In this document: in pieces, positions 16,887-25,256 of the stretch
How the letters are laid out: each line of letters begins with the position of its first letter
How positions within the stretch are numbered: position 1 is the first letter of the stretch
Position numbers and translations under genes: made by a program
Notes under the pieces: generated by a model
Seen by the model: the letters and a program-made list of their open reading frames with translations, nothing else
Told to the model about the DNA's origin: nothing
The model's database searches: none
NCBI RefSeq assembly: GCF_907177275.1
Contig: NZ_CAJSLV010000002.1
Location: 140,545-204,544 of the forward strand
Source: Actinacidiphila cocklensis
GTDB lineage: Bacteria; Actinomycetota; Actinomycetes; Streptomycetales; Streptomycetaceae
Direction of reading: 5' to 3'
DNA length: 64,000 nucleotides

Positions 16887-17477
16887 TCACAGGCCCGGGA
16901 CCGTGTCGCCGTTCAGCACCCACAGTGCCGCCGTGTACCACATCAGGGCGATCCCGCAGATCAGGGCGCCGCCGGCGACCGGCAGGACCCAGCCGGGCAG
17001 GTGTCTGCTGCGGACGATCACGACCTTGGCGACGAACATCGCGTACAGCACGCAGCCGCCGATGGAGTGGATGGTGACGCGGGTGTCCGAGCTCTCGAAG
17101 CCGTACGCGGTGATGCAGTGGAAGGCGATGGGCAGGGAGAGCAGGAAGGCGGAGAGGCCGATGATCCGGTGCGTGGTGCGCACCGGCCGGGGGGCGGGTC
17201 CGGTGCCGGGCACCCGGCCGTACATCCACAGCGCGAGGCCGAGCTGGACCAGGGCCAGGGCCAGCAGGGCGGTGCCCAGGCGGGCCTTGAGGCCGTAGGT
17301 GTCCAGGCCGTGCACGCCGAACAGGCCCGCGTTGTAGTCCGGGGTCACATGGCTGCTCCACTCGTACACGCCGACGCCCGCCGCGAAGGGCAGCAGGGCC
17401 ACGAGCACGACCAGGGCGGGCCGGACCGCCGGGTTCCGGGCGGGGCGGTCGGCGTCGGAACCGGGGCGGCCCTTCAT
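16887..17477 (-). CDS. DUF6529-type integral membrane protein
   Basis: The 196-residue protein has about five membrane segments (near 20-38, 66-84, 103-120, 130-150 and 165-185). Conserved His residues sit at helix ends (THRIIG, FHCITAYG, IHSIGG), a pattern like cytochrome b561-type haem carriers. It lies 37 bases downstream of a COG4315 lipoprotein gene on the same strand, a pairing I recall from Streptomyces genomes. Function is unproven; electron transfer across the membrane is a guess. The start ATG sits inside the loop of a strong hairpin and no Shine-Dalgarno is visible. Confidence 0.75.
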   Translation of the reverse strand: MKGRPGSDADRPARNPAVRPALVVLVALLPFAAGVGVYEWSSHVTPDYNAGLFGVHGLDTYGLKARLGTALLALALVQLGLALWMYGRVPGTGPAPRPVRTTHRIIGLSAFLLSLPIAFHCITAYGFESSDTRVTIHSIGGCVLYAMFVAKVVIVRSRHLPGWVLPVAGGALICGIALMWYTAALWVLNGDTVPGL

Positions 17478-17493
17478 CGAAGGGCCGCCCCGG
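17461..17493 (-). promoter_or_regulatory. hairpin with the DUF6529 start codon in its loop
   Basis: Perfect 14-base arms (17461-17474 and 17480-17493) enclose a five-base loop that contains the ATG (17475-17477). Placed between lipoprotein and membrane-protein genes, it could terminate most transcripts or hide the start codon. Confidence 0.6.
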
Positions 17494-17514
17494 CGCCGGA
17501 CGAGGGCGGACGGG

Positions 17515-18045
17515 TCACGACTCGATTTGCTTGCCCGCGGGGTTCAGGACGTACCACAGCGCCCCGAACTGGTTGAGGTCCTGGCCGTTGGTCTGGCCGG
17601 GCTTGGAGTCGCCCGCGAAGAAGTACAGCGGGTGCTTGTTGTACGTGACCTGGGTCGTGCCGTCGGACCGCTTGCTGGTCCCGAGCAGGTTGCTCTGGGC
17701 GCCGCTGCCCGCCTTGGGCTGCCCCTTGCTGAGGAGTGGCGGCCAGGCGGCCGCACAGGAGCCGTTGCAGGTCGATGTGGAGGTCTTGTCCGCCTGGAAC
17801 AGGTAGAGCGTGCGGCCCTTCCCGTCGACCAGGATCGTGCCGAGCTGGCCGCCCGCGTTGTGGGTGCCGACCGTGGCCTGGGCGGTGGGGCTGGACGTGG
17901 CGGCCACGGCGGCGGGGCTGTCGGCCAGGGTGGAGGCGGTGGCGTCAGCGGCGCCGCTGCCGGACGAGGACTTGGCTCCGCATCCAGCCAGCGCGGTCAC
18001 CAGCAAGGCGGCCGCGCACGCTGACACCGGGAAAGCGCGTTTCAT
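17515..18045 (-). CDS. COG4315 lipoprotein with secreted repeats
   Basis: The 176-residue precursor has a lipoprotein signal with lipobox LAGC (Cys22) and a Ser/Ala-rich spacer. Two copies of the Lipoprotein_15 repeat follow: GTILVDGKGRTLYLFQAD with CNGSCAAAWPPLL, and TYNKHPLYFFAGDSKPGQ. These YLF(x)AD-type repeats are found in envelope proteins of unknown function. A GGAG precedes the ATG at 18045. It is the first gene of the pair with the DUF6529 protein. Confidence 0.85.
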   Translation of the reverse strand: MKRAFPVSACAAALLVTALAGCGAKSSSGSGAADATASTLADSPAAVAATSSPTAQATVGTHNAGGQLGTILVDGKGRTLYLFQADKTSTSTCNGSCAAAWPPLLSKGQPKAGSGAQSNLLGTSKRSDGTTQVTYNKHPLYFFAGDSKPGQTNGQDLNQFGALWYVLNPAGKQIES

Positions 18046-18258
18046 CAGGACTCCGAGGGGCGAGCGATCCTAAGGGACGCCCCAGCTTGGACGCCCTCCG
18101 CTGCCCGGGCCTCCCGGACACCCTGGCGCGGCCCGTCTGTCAGCCGGGCAGCGCAACGCGCACGCGGCCAGGACGGGGACACCGCAGCCCGATCCGACCC
18201 GACCCGACCCGGGCCGGTGCGGCGCCGTCCGCCCCGCGCCCGCGCGATCCCGTGCGGG

Positions 18259-18813
18259 TCACACCGTGCCGACCCCGCGCAGAAACGTGTCGACCACCGT
18301 GTCCGCGGCCTGGGCGGCGCTCAGCTGCGGCAGCTGCTCCGCGGCCAGCAGCATCAGCTGGGGCAGGACGAGGCCCGCCCAGCCGGCCGGCAGGTCGGAG
18401 CGCAGCAGCCCCTCGTCCGTGGCGCGTGCGAGGAACGTGTCGAACTCCTGGACCCACCGGTCGCGGCGGTGGCGGACCGTGTCCTCGGCCAGCATCCGGT
18501 GGAGTTCGACGGGCCATTTCCGGTTCACGTCGATGATGCCCTCGACGTAGCGGTGCAGCGCCACCGCGACGGGCGCCTCGCGCAGCCTGGCGCCCTCGAT
18601 CGCCTCCTCGATGGCCGCCAGCCGCGATTCGTAGATCGCCGCGAGCAGTTCCTCGCGCGAGGCGAACCGCCGGTAGACGGTACGCCGGTCGACCCCGGCC
18701 TCGGCCGCGATCGCGGAGATGGTCGCCGCCGGATCGTTGGCGAGCATCCGTGCCCCGGTGGTCAGGACGGCTTCCAGGTTGCGTGCTGCATCGGCTCTCA
18801 CCCGCCCCAGCAT
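18259..18813 (-). CDS. TetR-family transcriptional regulator
   Basis: The 184-residue protein has an N-terminal helix-turn-helix (ISAIAAEAGVDRRTVYRRFAS, residues about 29-49) and an all-helical ligand domain. The ATG at 18813 gives the usual 20-odd residues before the DNA-binding helices; the longer frame to 18849 adds an unlikely extension. It is divergent from the aldehyde dehydrogenase gene 119 bases away, with direct repeats between them. It therefore most likely represses that dehydrogenase/exporter pair and itself. Confidence 0.9.
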   Translation of the reverse strand: MLGRVRADAARNLEAVLTTGARMLANDPAATISAIAAEAGVDRRTVYRRFASREELLAAIYESRLAAIEEAIEGARLREAPVAVALHRYVEGIIDVNRKWPVELHRMLAEDTVRHRRDRWVQEFDTFLARATDEGLLRSDLPAGWAGLVLPQLMLLAAEQLPQLSAAQAADTVVDTFLRGVGTV

Positions 18814-18838
18814 ACCCGACCGTGTGGAGCCTGGCTCG

Positions 18839-18908
18839 CTTAGTGCCACAGGGGTGCGGCGTCGATGAATCTAAGTGCTACAGTCGAGTGACAGATAAGC
18901 GCTCGACA
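18839..18908. promoter_or_regulatory. direct-repeat operator between TetR and aldehyde dehydrogenase
   Basis: CTTAGTGCCACA (18839-18850) and CTAAGTGCTACA (18871-18882) are 32 bases apart, about three helical turns. A weaker copy, ATAAGCGCTCGACA, starts at 18895. The second copy includes TACAGT, a possible -10 for the dehydrogenase gene. Confidence 0.45.
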
Positions 18909-18931
18909 CCTTCGCTGACTGGAGCAAGCAC

Positions 18932-20374
18932 GTGATCATCTACGACCGCCTCTACATCGCCGGGTCCTGGACCGAGCCGAGCGACCCGGAACTGCTCGAC
19001 ATCCTGTCCCCGCACGACCGGACGGTTCTGGGCCGCGCCGCGCAGGCCCGGCCGGCCGACGTGGACCGCGCGGTGGCCGCCGCCCGTGCCGCCTTCGACG
19101 AGGGCACCTGGCCCCGTACCGCGCCGGCCGAGCGGATCGCGGTCCTGCGGCGGCTCAACGCGCTGCGTGAGGAGAACGCCGCAAAGATCGCCGCCCTGAT
19201 GTCCGCGGAGAACGGCTCGGCCGGATGGTTCATGCGGGCCGGCCAGGCCGGGCTCAGCCGGCAGGCCAACGCGTACCTCAAGGCCGCGGAGGAACTGGCC
19301 TGGGAGGAGACCCTGGCCCCGCTCGACCCCGCCTCGACCGCGCGCAGCGTGGTGCGCCGCGAGGCGATCGGCGTGGTGGCCGCCGTCATCCCGTGGAACT
19401 CGCCGTTCTCCGCGTCGATGGCCAAGATCATCCCGGCGCTGCTGGCCGGCAACACGGTCGTCCTCAAGGTCTCCCCGGAGAACTCGCTGAGCATGGGCTT
19501 CCTCGCCGATCTGCTGCAGCAGGCCGGTGTGCCCGAGGGTGTGATCAGCGTGCTGCCCGCCGACCGGGAGACCAGCGAGTACCTGGTCTCGCACCGGGAC
19601 GTGGACAAGATCGCGTTCACCGGCTCGACCGCGGCCGGCCGCCGGATCGCCTCCATCGCAGGACAGCAGCTCAAACGGGTCAGCCTGGAACTGGGCGGCA
19701 AGTCCGCCGCCGTCATCCTGCCCGACGCCGACGTGCACAAGGCGGTGCAGGGGCTGAAGTTCGCCTCCCTGCTCAACAACGGCGAGGCGTGCATCGCCCT
19801 GACCCGCGTCCTCGCGCCGCGCAGCCGGTACGAGGAGGTCGTCTCCGAGCTCAAGGAACTCGTGGAGTCGCTCAAGGTCGGCGACCCCGCCGACCCCGAC
19901 ACCTTCATCGGCCCGATGGTCCGCCGCGACCAGCAGCAGCGCGTGCGGGACTACATCGAACTCGGCCTGAAGGAGGGCGCCCGCCTGGTCACCGGCGGCC
20001 CGCAGGTTCCGGCCGGCCTGGAGGGCGGCTACTACGTGACCCCGACCGTGTTCGCCGACGTCGACAACTCGATGCGGATAGCGCAGGAGGAGATCTTCGG
20101 CCCGGTGCTCGTCGTCATCGGCTACGAGGACGAGGACGAGGCGGTGCGCATCGCCAACGACTCCGAGTTCGGCCTGTCCGGCGGTGTCTGGTCCGCCGAT
20201 GAGGCGCACGCCCTCGCCGTCGCCCGCCGTATCCGCACCGGCACGGTCACCGTCAACGGCGCCTCCATCGGCTTCGACGGACCCTTCGGCGGCTACAAGG
20301 CCAGCGGCATCGGCCGCGAGTACGGCGCCGTCGGCCTGAACCAGTACATCGAGTACAAGACCGTCACCCTCTGA
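18932..20374 (+). CDS. NAD(P)-dependent aldehyde dehydrogenase
   Basis: The 480-residue protein is a complete aldehyde dehydrogenase. It has the substrate-side PWNSPF motif, the cofactor segment FTGSTAAGRRI, the general base Glu253 in LELGGKSA and the nucleophile Cys287 in NNGEACIALTR. EEIFGPVL and the C-terminal PFGGYKASGIGREYG are present. It oxidises an aldehyde to the acid; the substrate is unknown. The GTG at 18932 follows a GGAG. It is divergent from a TetR gene and followed after a hairpin by an MFS exporter gene, suggesting an inducible detoxification or catabolic unit. Confidence 0.92.
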   Translation: MIIYDRLYIAGSWTEPSDPELLDILSPHDRTVLGRAAQARPADVDRAVAAARAAFDEGTWPRTAPAERIAVLRRLNALREENAAKIAALMSAENGSAGWFMRAGQAGLSRQANAYLKAAEELAWEETLAPLDPASTARSVVRREAIGVVAAVIPWNSPFSASMAKIIPALLAGNTVVLKVSPENSLSMGFLADLLQQAGVPEGVISVLPADRETSEYLVSHRDVDKIAFTGSTAAGRRIASIAGQQLKRVSLELGGKSAAVILPDADVHKAVQGLKFASLLNNGEACIALTRVLAPRSRYEEVVSELKELVESLKVGDPADPDTFIGPMVRRDQQQRVRDYIELGLKEGARLVTGGPQVPAGLEGGYYVTPTVFADVDNSMRIAQEEIFGPVLVVIGYEDEDEAVRIANDSEFGLSGGVWSADEAHALAVARRIRTGTVTVNGASIGFDGPFGGYKASGIGREYGAVGLNQYIEYKTVTL

Positions 20375-20383
20375 AGGCCCCCC

Positions 20384-20409
20384 GGCGCGGGACCTGTTGA
20401 TCCCGCGCC
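20384..20409 (+). terminator. hairpin between aldehyde dehydrogenase and exporter genes
   Basis: Perfect nine-base arms (20384-20392 and 20401-20409) with an eight-base loop, ten bases after the dehydrogenase stop. It may lower, rather than end, transcription into the exporter gene. Confidence 0.5.
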
Positions 20410-20467
20410 GTCCCCGAACTCGCCACTCTCCCCGAACTCCCCCCGAACATCCCGAAAGGCACGTCCG

Positions 20468-22021
20468 ATGCCGGGCACAAGGCAACTGGAACCGTCCCGC
20501 ACCTCATCCCGCAACCCCGGCGTCGCCGCGGCCATGAGCGCGCTCATCCTCGCCGTACTCCTCGCCTCCCTCGACTCCACCATCGTCTCCACCGCGCTGC
20601 CCCGTATAGCCGAGGACCTGCGGGGCTTCGACAACATCGCATGGGTCAGCGCCGCCTACCTGCTGGCCTCCACCGCGGTCACCCCGCTGTGGGGCAAGCT
20701 CGGCGACATGTTCGGGCGCAGGCGCCTCTACCTCGTCTCCACCAGCCTCTTCCTCGTCGCCTCGGTGGCCTGCGGGCTGGCCCAGGACCTGCCGCAGCTC
20801 ATCGGCGCCCGCGTCCTGCAGGGAGTCGGCGGCGGCGGCATGATCGTGCTGACCTTCGCGCTCGTCGGCGACATCGTCAGTCCCGCTGAACGAGGCCGCT
20901 ACCAGGGCATGTTCGGGTCGGTGTACGGCGTCGCGAGCATCGTCGGCCCGCTGCTGGGCGGCGTCTTCACCGACCAGCTCTCCTGGCGGTGGGCGTTCCT
21001 GATCAACCTGCCGATCGGCGCGGTGACGCTGCTCATCGCCGCACGGGTGCTCCCCGCCACGGCCAGGAAGGCGGCGGCCCGCATCGACTACGCCGGTGCG
21101 CTGCTGCTGGCGGCGATCGCCACCGGCATCGTGCTCGTCACCTCGTTCGGCCAGCGCTGGGGCTGGGCCTCGCCGTCGATCGTCGGCCTGATCCTCGCGA
21201 CCGTCGTCCTCGCCGCGCTGGTGGTCCCGGTGGAGCGCCGCGCCGCCGCCCCGATCCTGCCGGTCACGATGCTCACCTCCCGCACCGTGGTCCTGTCCTC
21301 GCTGATCGGCTTCGCCGCCAACGCCGCGATGTTCAGCATCCTGCTGTACCTGCCGACCTACCTGCAGATCGTGGACGGGGTGTCCGCCACCCTGTCCGGC
21401 GTCCACATGCTGCCGCTGGTCCTCGGCCTGGTCGCCAGCCAGTCGCTGGTCGGACGCTGGTCCGCGCGCGTGGAGCGGCTCCGGCTGATCCTGGTCACCG
21501 GCATGGCCCTCAACGTGGCGGGACTGCTGCTGCTGGGCACGCTGGGGGCGGGCACCGGCACCGTGGTGCTCAGCCTGTACTTCCTGGTGGCCGGCGTCGG
21601 CATGGGCATGGTGCCGATGGTGGTACTGACCGCCGTACAGAACAGCGTCCCCGCCGAGGACATCGGCGCGGCGAGCGCCGTGGTCACCTTCGCCCGGTCC
21701 ATCGGCGCCGCGTTCGGCGTCGCGATCTTCGGCAGCCTGCTGAGCAGCAACTTCGCCCACCGGCTGCACGGCCTGCCGGCGAGCGGCGGCTTCGACCCGG
21801 CCAGGCCCGACACGATCACCCTGCTGCCGTCCGGCGTACGGCAGACCGCGCTGGAGGCCTTCGCCCGCGCCACCGGCACCGGCTTCCTGTGGCTCCTGCC
21901 GGTCGTCGCCCTCGGCACGCTGCTCGCCGTCTTCCTCGTACCGCGCCGGACCACCGCGGCCGACGCTCCCGTCGCCGCCGGAACCCCCCGCGGCAGCGCG
22001 ACCCGTGCGCCGGCTGCGTGA
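20468..22021 (+). CDS. MFS drug exporter, DHA2 (14-helix) type
   Basis: The 517-residue protein has the DHA2/EmrB-QacA pattern: LASLDSTIVSTALPRIAEDL in helix 1, the loop GKLGDMFGRRRLY, antiporter motif C-like GSVYGVASIVGPLLGG, and fourteen hydrophobic segments. These pumps exchange protons for cationic or amphipathic compounds. AAAGG precedes the ATG. Its position after the aldehyde dehydrogenase gene and TetR regulator suggests co-induction by one compound. Confidence 0.9.
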   Translation: MPGTRQLEPSRTSSRNPGVAAAMSALILAVLLASLDSTIVSTALPRIAEDLRGFDNIAWVSAAYLLASTAVTPLWGKLGDMFGRRRLYLVSTSLFLVASVACGLAQDLPQLIGARVLQGVGGGGMIVLTFALVGDIVSPAERGRYQGMFGSVYGVASIVGPLLGGVFTDQLSWRWAFLINLPIGAVTLLIAARVLPATARKAAARIDYAGALLLAAIATGIVLVTSFGQRWGWASPSIVGLILATVVLAALVVPVERRAAAPILPVTMLTSRTVVLSSLIGFAANAAMFSILLYLPTYLQIVDGVSATLSGVHMLPLVLGLVASQSLVGRWSARVERLRLILVTGMALNVAGLLLLGTLGAGTGTVVLSLYFLVAGVGMGMVPMVVLTAVQNSVPAEDIGAASAVVTFARSIGAAFGVAIFGSLLSSNFAHRLHGLPASGGFDPARPDTITLLPSGVRQTALEAFARATGTGFLWLLPVVALGTLLAVFLVPRRTTAADAPVAAGTPRGSATRAPAA

Positions 22022-22072
22022 GCGGGCGGCAGCTGCCCCGGCGGCTCCTTCCTTCCTGCTGGCGGTGGTCCC

Positions 22073-22489
22073 TGTCGGGGGCGCCGGCTCAGGTGGGGAG
22101 GAGCCGCCGGGGCGCTCGCCGCTGCGGCGCTGCCGGATGACGGCGGCAGCGACCAGCAGGGCGCCCTGGGCGACGTTCTGCCAGCAGGAGTTGATGCCTT
22201 CGACGGTCAGTCCGCTGTCCAGGCAGCCGAGCAGGGCGACGGCCAGCAGGGTGCCGCCCTTGCCGCCGCGCACCGCGCAGTTGTCCAGGGCCGCGGCGGC
22301 GCCCACCGCTTCCCAGTCCTCGGGACGGGCGACGTCGCAGTGCACGAACTGTGCCCGCCGGCCGAGCCCGCCGGACAGCGCCGCGCGGCGCTCGTCGTCG
22401 ACGTCTGCGAGCACCACCGAGGCGCCCTCGTCGACGAGGCGCCGCGCCGCCGCCGCGCCGAGCAGGTCGTCCAGGCCGGGCAGCCGCCC
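22073..22489 (-). pseudogene. chimera of SDR N-terminus and sugar ABC-permease C-terminus
   Basis: One open minus-strand frame joins two unrelated pieces. 22489-22298 encodes the front of a short-chain dehydrogenase (LGAAAARRLVDEGASVVLAD, VHCDVARPEDWEAVGAA), with the glycine-rich turn degraded. From about 22291 to 22073 it becomes the last helices of a ribose/rhamnose-type ABC permease (GTLLAVALLGCLDSGLTVEG, QNVAQGALLVAAAVIRQRR). Neither has its other half, and no start signal is evident. A large deletion between two sugar-catabolism genes would explain it. Confidence 0.65.
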
Positions 22490-22636
22490 GCTGTGCGGCG
22501 TCCACCTCGCCTGATTCCCCGCGCGGCGCCCTTCGGTGAGGGTGTGTGAGGCCGTTGGTACTTGTTTCTTCTGGCAGAGGTCTTGACCCTCAATCAAACA
22601 CGACTCCACACTGTCGCCCACTGCTGTAGGCGGTTC

Positions 22637-23752
22637 GGCTCAGACGGCGTCGGCACCTCCGACGCCGCGGACGTCCAGCACTGGTCCCAGGCGCTCGACC
22701 AGTCCGGCCGCACCATCCACTTCCAGCTGTCCAACTCCCTGGACGTCAACAACGGCGCGACCTGGAAGCAGTACTCCAACGGCTGGCGCGTCGACGGCGA
22801 CGTCGAGTGCTACTGCAGCACCCTGACCAACTGGAACAACGTCTCCCAGCGCTTCAACGACCTTCCGGCCTGGGTGCGTTACGACAGCCCCGGCGGCTGG
22901 GGCGACCCGGACTCCATCGAGGTCGGCAACGGCTCCAGCAACGGCCTGACCGTCGACGAGCGGCGCACCCAGCTGACGCTGTGGTCCATCTCGGCGGCTC
23001 CGCTGATCCTGGGCACCGACCTGACCCACATGGACTCCACCGACCTGTCGCTGCTCACCAACGACGAGGTCCTCGGCGTCGACCGGGCCGGCCGCCCGGC
23101 CCACCCCGTCAAGCAGGGCGCGCAGCAGCAGACCTGGTGGGCCTACAACAGCGACGGCACCTACACCGTCGGCCTGTTCAACCTCGCCGGCTCGGCAGCG
23201 AACGTGACCGCCACCTGGTCCGACCTCGGCTTCACCGGCAGCGCCACCGTCCGCGACGTGTGGAGCCACACCGACCTGGGCAGCTCCAACGGCTCGTTCA
23301 CCGCCTCGGTTCCCAGCCACGGCTCCCGGCTGCTGAAGGTCACCCCGGCCGCCGGACACGGCACGATCGGCGCCGCCATGGTCAGCAAGCTGTGAGGACG
23401 CTGCGTCGACACCCCGCAGGGCACCACGTACAACACCGTGCAACTGGCGGTGTGGGACTGCAACGGCGCCCCCAACCAGAAGGTCGCCTACAACACGTCG
23501 GGCAAGTCCCTGGTCATCGAGGGCAAGTGCTTCGACGCCTACGACAACCAGACCGCCGCCGGCACGCCCGTCGAGATATACGACTGCAACGGCGGCACCA
23601 ACCAGCAGTGGAACAAGAACGCAGACGGCACCTTCACCGGCGTCCAGTCCGGGCTCTGCCTCGACGTCACCGGCGCCACCAACCCCAACGGCGCCGGGCT
23701 CGAACTGTGGACCTGCAACGGCGGCGCCAACCAGCAATGGACCCTCGGCTGA
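22637..23752 (+). pseudogene. GH27 alpha-galactosidase/ricin-lectin gene, truncated and with an internal stop
   Basis: From about 22637 the frame encodes the rear two thirds of a GH27 alpha-galactosidase: SDGVGTSDAADVQHWSQAL, then ECYC, and the hallmark GWGDPDSIEVGNG. The C-terminal beta domain runs to TGA at 23393-23395. In the same frame after that stop lies a beta-trefoil lectin (GRCVDTPQG, then two QxW-type subrepeats) ending at 23752, so one nonsense codon splits catalytic and lectin domains. The N-terminal barrel half, with signal peptide, is missing up to just before the nucleophile Asp. The frame is open upstream to 22562, but that part is unrelated. Confidence 0.8.
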
Positions 23753-23840
23753 CCTGAACGCGACCACCGGACCGGTGCGGGGCGGAGCCCCTGTCCCCGC
23801 CGGCCCGGTGGCCTCGGCGCTCCTTCCGCGTCCGCCCCAG

Positions 23841-23936
23841 GACGACGACGACCCCGCCTCCGCCACCGCCAACGGCACCCAGCTCGACATCTGGGACTGC
23901 GACGGCGGCGCCAACCAGCAGTGGAACCTGCCCTGA
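23841..23936 (+). pseudogene. second ricin-type lectin remnant
   Basis: About 31 codons encode ASATANGTQLDIWDCDGG and NQQWNLP before a stop, the last subrepeat of another beta-trefoil lectin. It starts abruptly after unrelated sequence, 90 bases downstream of the GH27/lectin remnant. Confidence 0.65.
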
Positions 23937-23978
23937 CGGCACCGGCGCGGCTCTTCCGTCCGACCCGGGACGGGCGGC

Positions 23979-24692
23979 TCACAGGTCATCGTGCGGCATC
24001 CCGCTGAGGACCGTCGTGGGCCGCCCTTCCGGAGCGGACTGCTCCTCGTGGCGGGGCGCCGGCTCGAAGCGGATCGTGCGCAGCCGGGCGGCGCACCGCC
24101 GATCGAGGAGTACGACCGAGGCGTACCCCGGCGGCGGGGCACCGGAGGCCGCCAACTCGCTTTCCAGGGACAGGAAAGCGCGGACATGGCGGCCGAGTGC
24201 GTAACGGGTGACCCGACGGCCCCGGGCCTGCTGGCCGGCCACCGCCTCCCGTTCGGTGACCACCAACGTGACCAGGTGCAGCGGCCGTTGACGGCGCCGA
24301 CCGGTGCGGGCGAGCCAGCCGCGCACCCAGGGCTGCGATCCGCTGTCGTGCACCACCAGCGGCTCAGCGCCGCACAGGGCGCGGCGCAGGCGGGCGTAGT
24401 GCTCGACGCGGACCAGGGGCCGGTACACCCCGTACGCCACCCATCCCGGCACCCGGGCGGCCCAACGCTCCCTGACCGTCTGCGAGTCCGCGAGCGCCGC
24501 CCGAGCCGCCCGCGCCATCAGCGTGCTCTTCCCCGCCCCCGGCAGCCCGGTCACCACCACGACGGCCCTCGCGCCATACTCCAGTTCCACGGCCTCCGGC
24601 CGGGTCCGCAGATCCACCACCCCACGCGGGCGCACGACCGCCGGCCGCTCCGCGGGGGAGCCGGCCGGGAAGGAACCTGCGGAGGTGGTCAC
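23979..24692 (-). CDS. P-loop ATP-binding kinase-like protein
   Basis: The 237-residue protein has a Walker A (GLPGAGKST, residues 49-57) after a short strand (AVVVVTGL). A conserved VVHDSGSQPWVRGWLA segment and a lid-like Arg-rich stretch follow, as in small AAA/zeta-type nucleotide kinases found singly in Streptomyces. The phosphate acceptor is unknown. The GTG at 24692 is chosen because a strong promoter ends seven bases before it, implying a leaderless mRNA; the frame upstream to 24911 is the non-coding leader. It stands alone beside lectin remnants. Confidence 0.75.
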   Translation of the reverse strand: MTTSAGSFPAGSPAERPAVVRPRGVVDLRTRPEAVELEYGARAVVVVTGLPGAGKSTLMARAARAALADSQTVRERWAARVPGWVAYGVYRPLVRVEHYARLRRALCGAEPLVVHDSGSQPWVRGWLARTGRRRQRPLHLVTLVVTEREAVAGQQARGRRVTRYALGRHVRAFLSLESELAASGAPPPGYASVVLLDRRCAARLRTIRFEPAPRHEEQSAPEGRPTTVLSGMPHDDL

Positions 24693-24699
24693 ACCCCAG

Positions 24700-24728
24700 A
24701 TGTAAAGTACTGACAATATTCCGGTCAA
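24700..24728 (-). promoter_or_regulatory. promoter of the P-loop kinase gene
   Basis: TTGACC (24723-24728) and TTACAT (24700-24705) are 17 bases apart on the minus strand. The GTG start is seven bases past the -10. Confidence 0.65.
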
Positions 24729-25256
24729 GTCGCCGTCCGCCTGACGAGGTTGCCCACCGGGCGCGGCGCGTGTGTTCATCGGTCCCGCGTTCGGCCAGTG
24801 CGGGTCCTCGGATGCTGTCGATGATGCGGGTCCAGTTGTCGCTGCCGTGCTTCTTTTGCGGTCAACCCTCGCGACAAAGAAACAAATTCCAACACGCTTG
24901 AGCCGTGACAAGCCGCAGGCTGCGGCTCCCGTCCGTGCCGGTATCCGGGGAACGGCTGACGGCGCGTCGGGTCGTTATGCGCTCAACCACGGTTCTTTGT
25001 CCGACTGCGCCTGCCCGCCGCCGGGGCCGGATCCTGTCCTGACCCTTGACCCCGACTCACGGGCGGGATCTCATGGGTGCAGGGTTTCGTTGGTTAACGT
25101 TCGATGTTGTTCCTGCCCGCCACCCTGAACTGCCGGTCACCGGGACCGGTGCCCGGATCGCGCCGGTGCGCGCCCGCTGACGCGCCCCCGGCCGAAGCGA
25201 GGTCCGCTGCACCCCTGCGAACACATCGACGATGCGTAGACGAGGAGCTGACAACG
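24729..25256. other. gene-free stretch upstream of the GH76 gene
   Basis: I see no intact gene in these 528 bases. A short protein-like run on the minus strand (KKHGSDNWTRIIDSIRGPAL, about 24795-24855) is unassigned. Near 25091-25105 GGTTAACGTTCGATG has an AACGTT core like LacI-family operators, but its arms are not symmetric. A GAGGAG ribosome site for the GH76 gene ends at 25247. Confidence 0.4.

Noticed and set aside
25091-25105. AACGTT-containing site before the GH76 gene as a third copy of the LacI-type operator
   Set aside because: Only the six-base core is shared; the arms are not symmetric and do not match the two good sites.
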